7,046 bases of DNA. Origin: Actinomycetota bacterium (GTDB taxonomy: Bacteria; Actinomycetota; Acidimicrobiia; IMCC26256; PALSA-610). A program made the translations under genes and the position numbers. Below, piece after piece: positions 5,846-7,046 of the stretch (within the stretch, counting starts at the first letter, position 1; each line of letters opens with the position of its first letter). The stretch is from assembly GCA_030839105.1 (NCBI GenBank), contig JAUZEI010000359.1:1-7046 (forward strand), in the 5' to 3' direction. The notes beneath the pieces were generated by a model. That model was not told the origin of the DNA, searched no databases, and was given only the letters and a program-made list of their open reading frames with translations.

Positions 5846-7046
5846 GTGCGTGTTCGTCGCAATGGCACGATGCTCGTCGCATTCACTCTGCTGAGCTCCG
5901 TCCTGGTCGCATGCAGCTCGTCGGGCGGCAGTAGCGGTCCGCCTTCAACCGGCGGATCCGGTGGGTCGACACCGACGAGCGCCGGCGGGCCGGACTACTC
6001 GCAACCGTCGGGTGCCGTCCGCGGTTTCGACGGGACGACGATCAAGGTCGCGAGTCTCGGAATCAAGTCGCAGCTTCCGACCGTCGACATCGGGGCGAGC
6101 GCACGGATCAAGCGATTCAACGACGCCAACGAGATCCCGGGCGTGAAGCTCGAATACGTCGAGTTTGCGGACGACAACCAGGATCGTGCAACGGCCTTGT
6201 CAGAGGCACGCCGACTCGTCGCGCAGGAAAAGGTATTCGGGATCGTCGGCGACGTCAGCTCCGTCAATCCGCTGGCGTACTTCAAGCAACAGCACGTGCC
6301 GTATTTCGGCTTCGCGTTCGACGACACCTATTGCACCGCGAAGCCCGACCCGACCGTATGGGGCTTCGGGATCGACGGCTGCCTCGTTCCGAACACTCCG
6401 AAGCAACTCGGTGACAGCGCCGGGAACATCATCAAATATGCGCGCCGAGCGACCGGCAAGGATCACCCGACGGTCGCACTCTTCTCGAGCGACACCCCCT
6501 CGGGCCAGAATGCCGCCAAGTACGACGAGCCACCGTACGCGGGGGCGGGATTCGATGTCGTGTTCGCAAAGGGGATCGTCCCCCCGCCGCCGGTCTCCGA
6601 CTACACGCCCTACGTGCAGCAACTACTGCACAGCAACAAGGGCGGTGCGCCGGATGCCATCGTGTGCCTGCTGACGACCGATTGCATTCCGATGTACGGA
6701 TTGCTGCAGGCGAACCAGTACCCGGGCGCGTTCATCTCGGCGCTGTACTCGGACCTGGTGTTGGCGCCCATGAAGGGCAGCGCGGTGTTCACGGTCTTCG
6801 CCCCGTTGAGCGACCCGACTGCGGCGAACGCGCGTCTCAAGGCCGACATCAAGGCAGTCAAGGCGAGCCAGGCACCGGACCTCGGCTCCGCGGTTGGCTA
6901 CTTCGCCGCCGACATGTTCATCCAGGCGGTCAAGAATCTCGTGCAGGCCAAGGGGAAGTCGTACATCAGTCCCGAGAACGTGCAGCAAGCAGCCGCGCAC
7001 ATGACGTGGGAGATCAAGGGTCAGATCGGACCGGTCAAGTACCCGG
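5846..7046 (+). CDS. ABC-type periplasmic-binding-protein-like lipoprotein (Leu/Ile/Val-binding family), 3'-truncated
   Basis: The frame is open from GTG 5846 to the right edge (400 codons visible, no stop), so the C-terminus is missing. Residues 1-23 form a lipoprotein signal peptide: basic MRVRRNG, a hydrophobic core, and the lipobox LVAC with Cys23 as the lipidated residue. A low-complexity Ser/Gly/Thr/Pro tether follows to about residue 58. The mature domain, from TIKVASLGIKSQ onward, is a type 1 periplasmic-binding fold: PGVKLEYVEFADDNQDRATALSEARRLV, then FGIVGDVSSVNPLAYFKQQHVPYFG, is the usual pattern of LivJ-like receptors. Four further cysteines (163, 179, 274, 280) may form disulfides. 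It would sit on the outer face of the membrane and deliver a small organic solute to an ABC permease expected downstream. The family binds amino acids but also aromatic and other acids, so the ligand is open. A stand-alone sensor role is the alternative. Confidence 0.92.
   Translation, partial: MRVRRNGTMLVAFTLLSSVLVACSSSGGSSGPPSTGGSGGSTPTSAGGPDYSQPSGAVRGFDGTTIKVASLGIKSQLPTVDIGASARIKRFNDANEIPGVKLEYVEFADDNQDRATALSEARRLVAQEKVFGIVGDVSSVNPLAYFKQQHVPYFGFAFDDTYCTAKPDPTVWGFGIDGCLVPNTPKQLGDSAGNIIKYARRATGKDHPTVALFSSDTPSGQNAAKYDEPPYAGAGFDVVFAKGIVPPPPVSDYTPYVQQLLHSNKGGAPDAIVCLLTTDCIPMYGLLQANQYPGAFISALYSDLVLAPMKGSAVFTVFAPLSDPTAANARLKADIKAVKASQAPDLGSAVGYFAADMFIQAVKNLVQAKGKSYISPENVQQAAAHMTWEIKGQIGPVKYP

Noticed and set aside
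1..7046. CRISPR arrays, tRNA/rRNA genes, insertion sequences or attachment sites
   Set aside because: I saw no direct-repeat array, transposase or integrase, or RNA-gene signature on either strand; apart from the 251-bp intergenic region the window is nearly all coding.

Overview
The window is high-GC DNA, densely coding, with frequent GTG starts and 4-bp gene overlaps. It encodes an aldolase/thiolase-DUF35 pair, a cytochrome P450 and a lipoprotein transport component. This combination is typical of an actinobacterium (Actinomycetota) that catabolises lipids, steroids, terpenoids or related hydrophobic acids. Genus and class cannot be fixed from the sequence alone.

Layout. (1) Positions 1-3599, plus strand: a four-gene cassette made of a class III (CaiB/BaiF) CoA-transferase cut by the left edge, an alpha/beta hydrolase, a small DUF35 zinc-ribbon/OB-fold protein, and a thiolase-superfamily protein of the Ltp/SCP-x type. 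All three internal junctions are the same GTGA overlap, so the genes are almost certainly one translationally coupled operon. (2) Positions 3670-4338, plus strand: a TetR-family regulator, 70 bp downstream with its own Shine-Dalgarno sequence. (3) Positions 4401-5594, minus strand: a complete cytochrome P450, convergent with the regulator. (4) Positions 5595-5845: a divergent intergenic region with two matching 19-bp near-palindromic sites in opposite orientation, 137 bp apart. One overlaps a plausible -10 element. (5) Positions 5846-7046, plus strand: an ABC-type periplasmic-binding-protein-like lipoprotein, cut by the right edge.

How they may work together (inference). The lipoprotein would capture an external substrate, the P450 would hydroxylate it, the CoA-transferase would activate an acid to its CoA thioester, and the DUF35/thiolase-like pair would cleave a carbon-carbon bond. 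That pair lacks the usual thiolase nucleophile cysteine and resembles the steroid side-chain retro-aldolase Ltp2. The hydrolase could act as a thioesterase or esterase. The TetR protein and the two palindromes are natural candidates for the control circuit. The substrate is unknown, and no acyl-CoA dehydrogenase, enoyl-CoA hydratase, ferredoxin or transporter permease lies inside the window.
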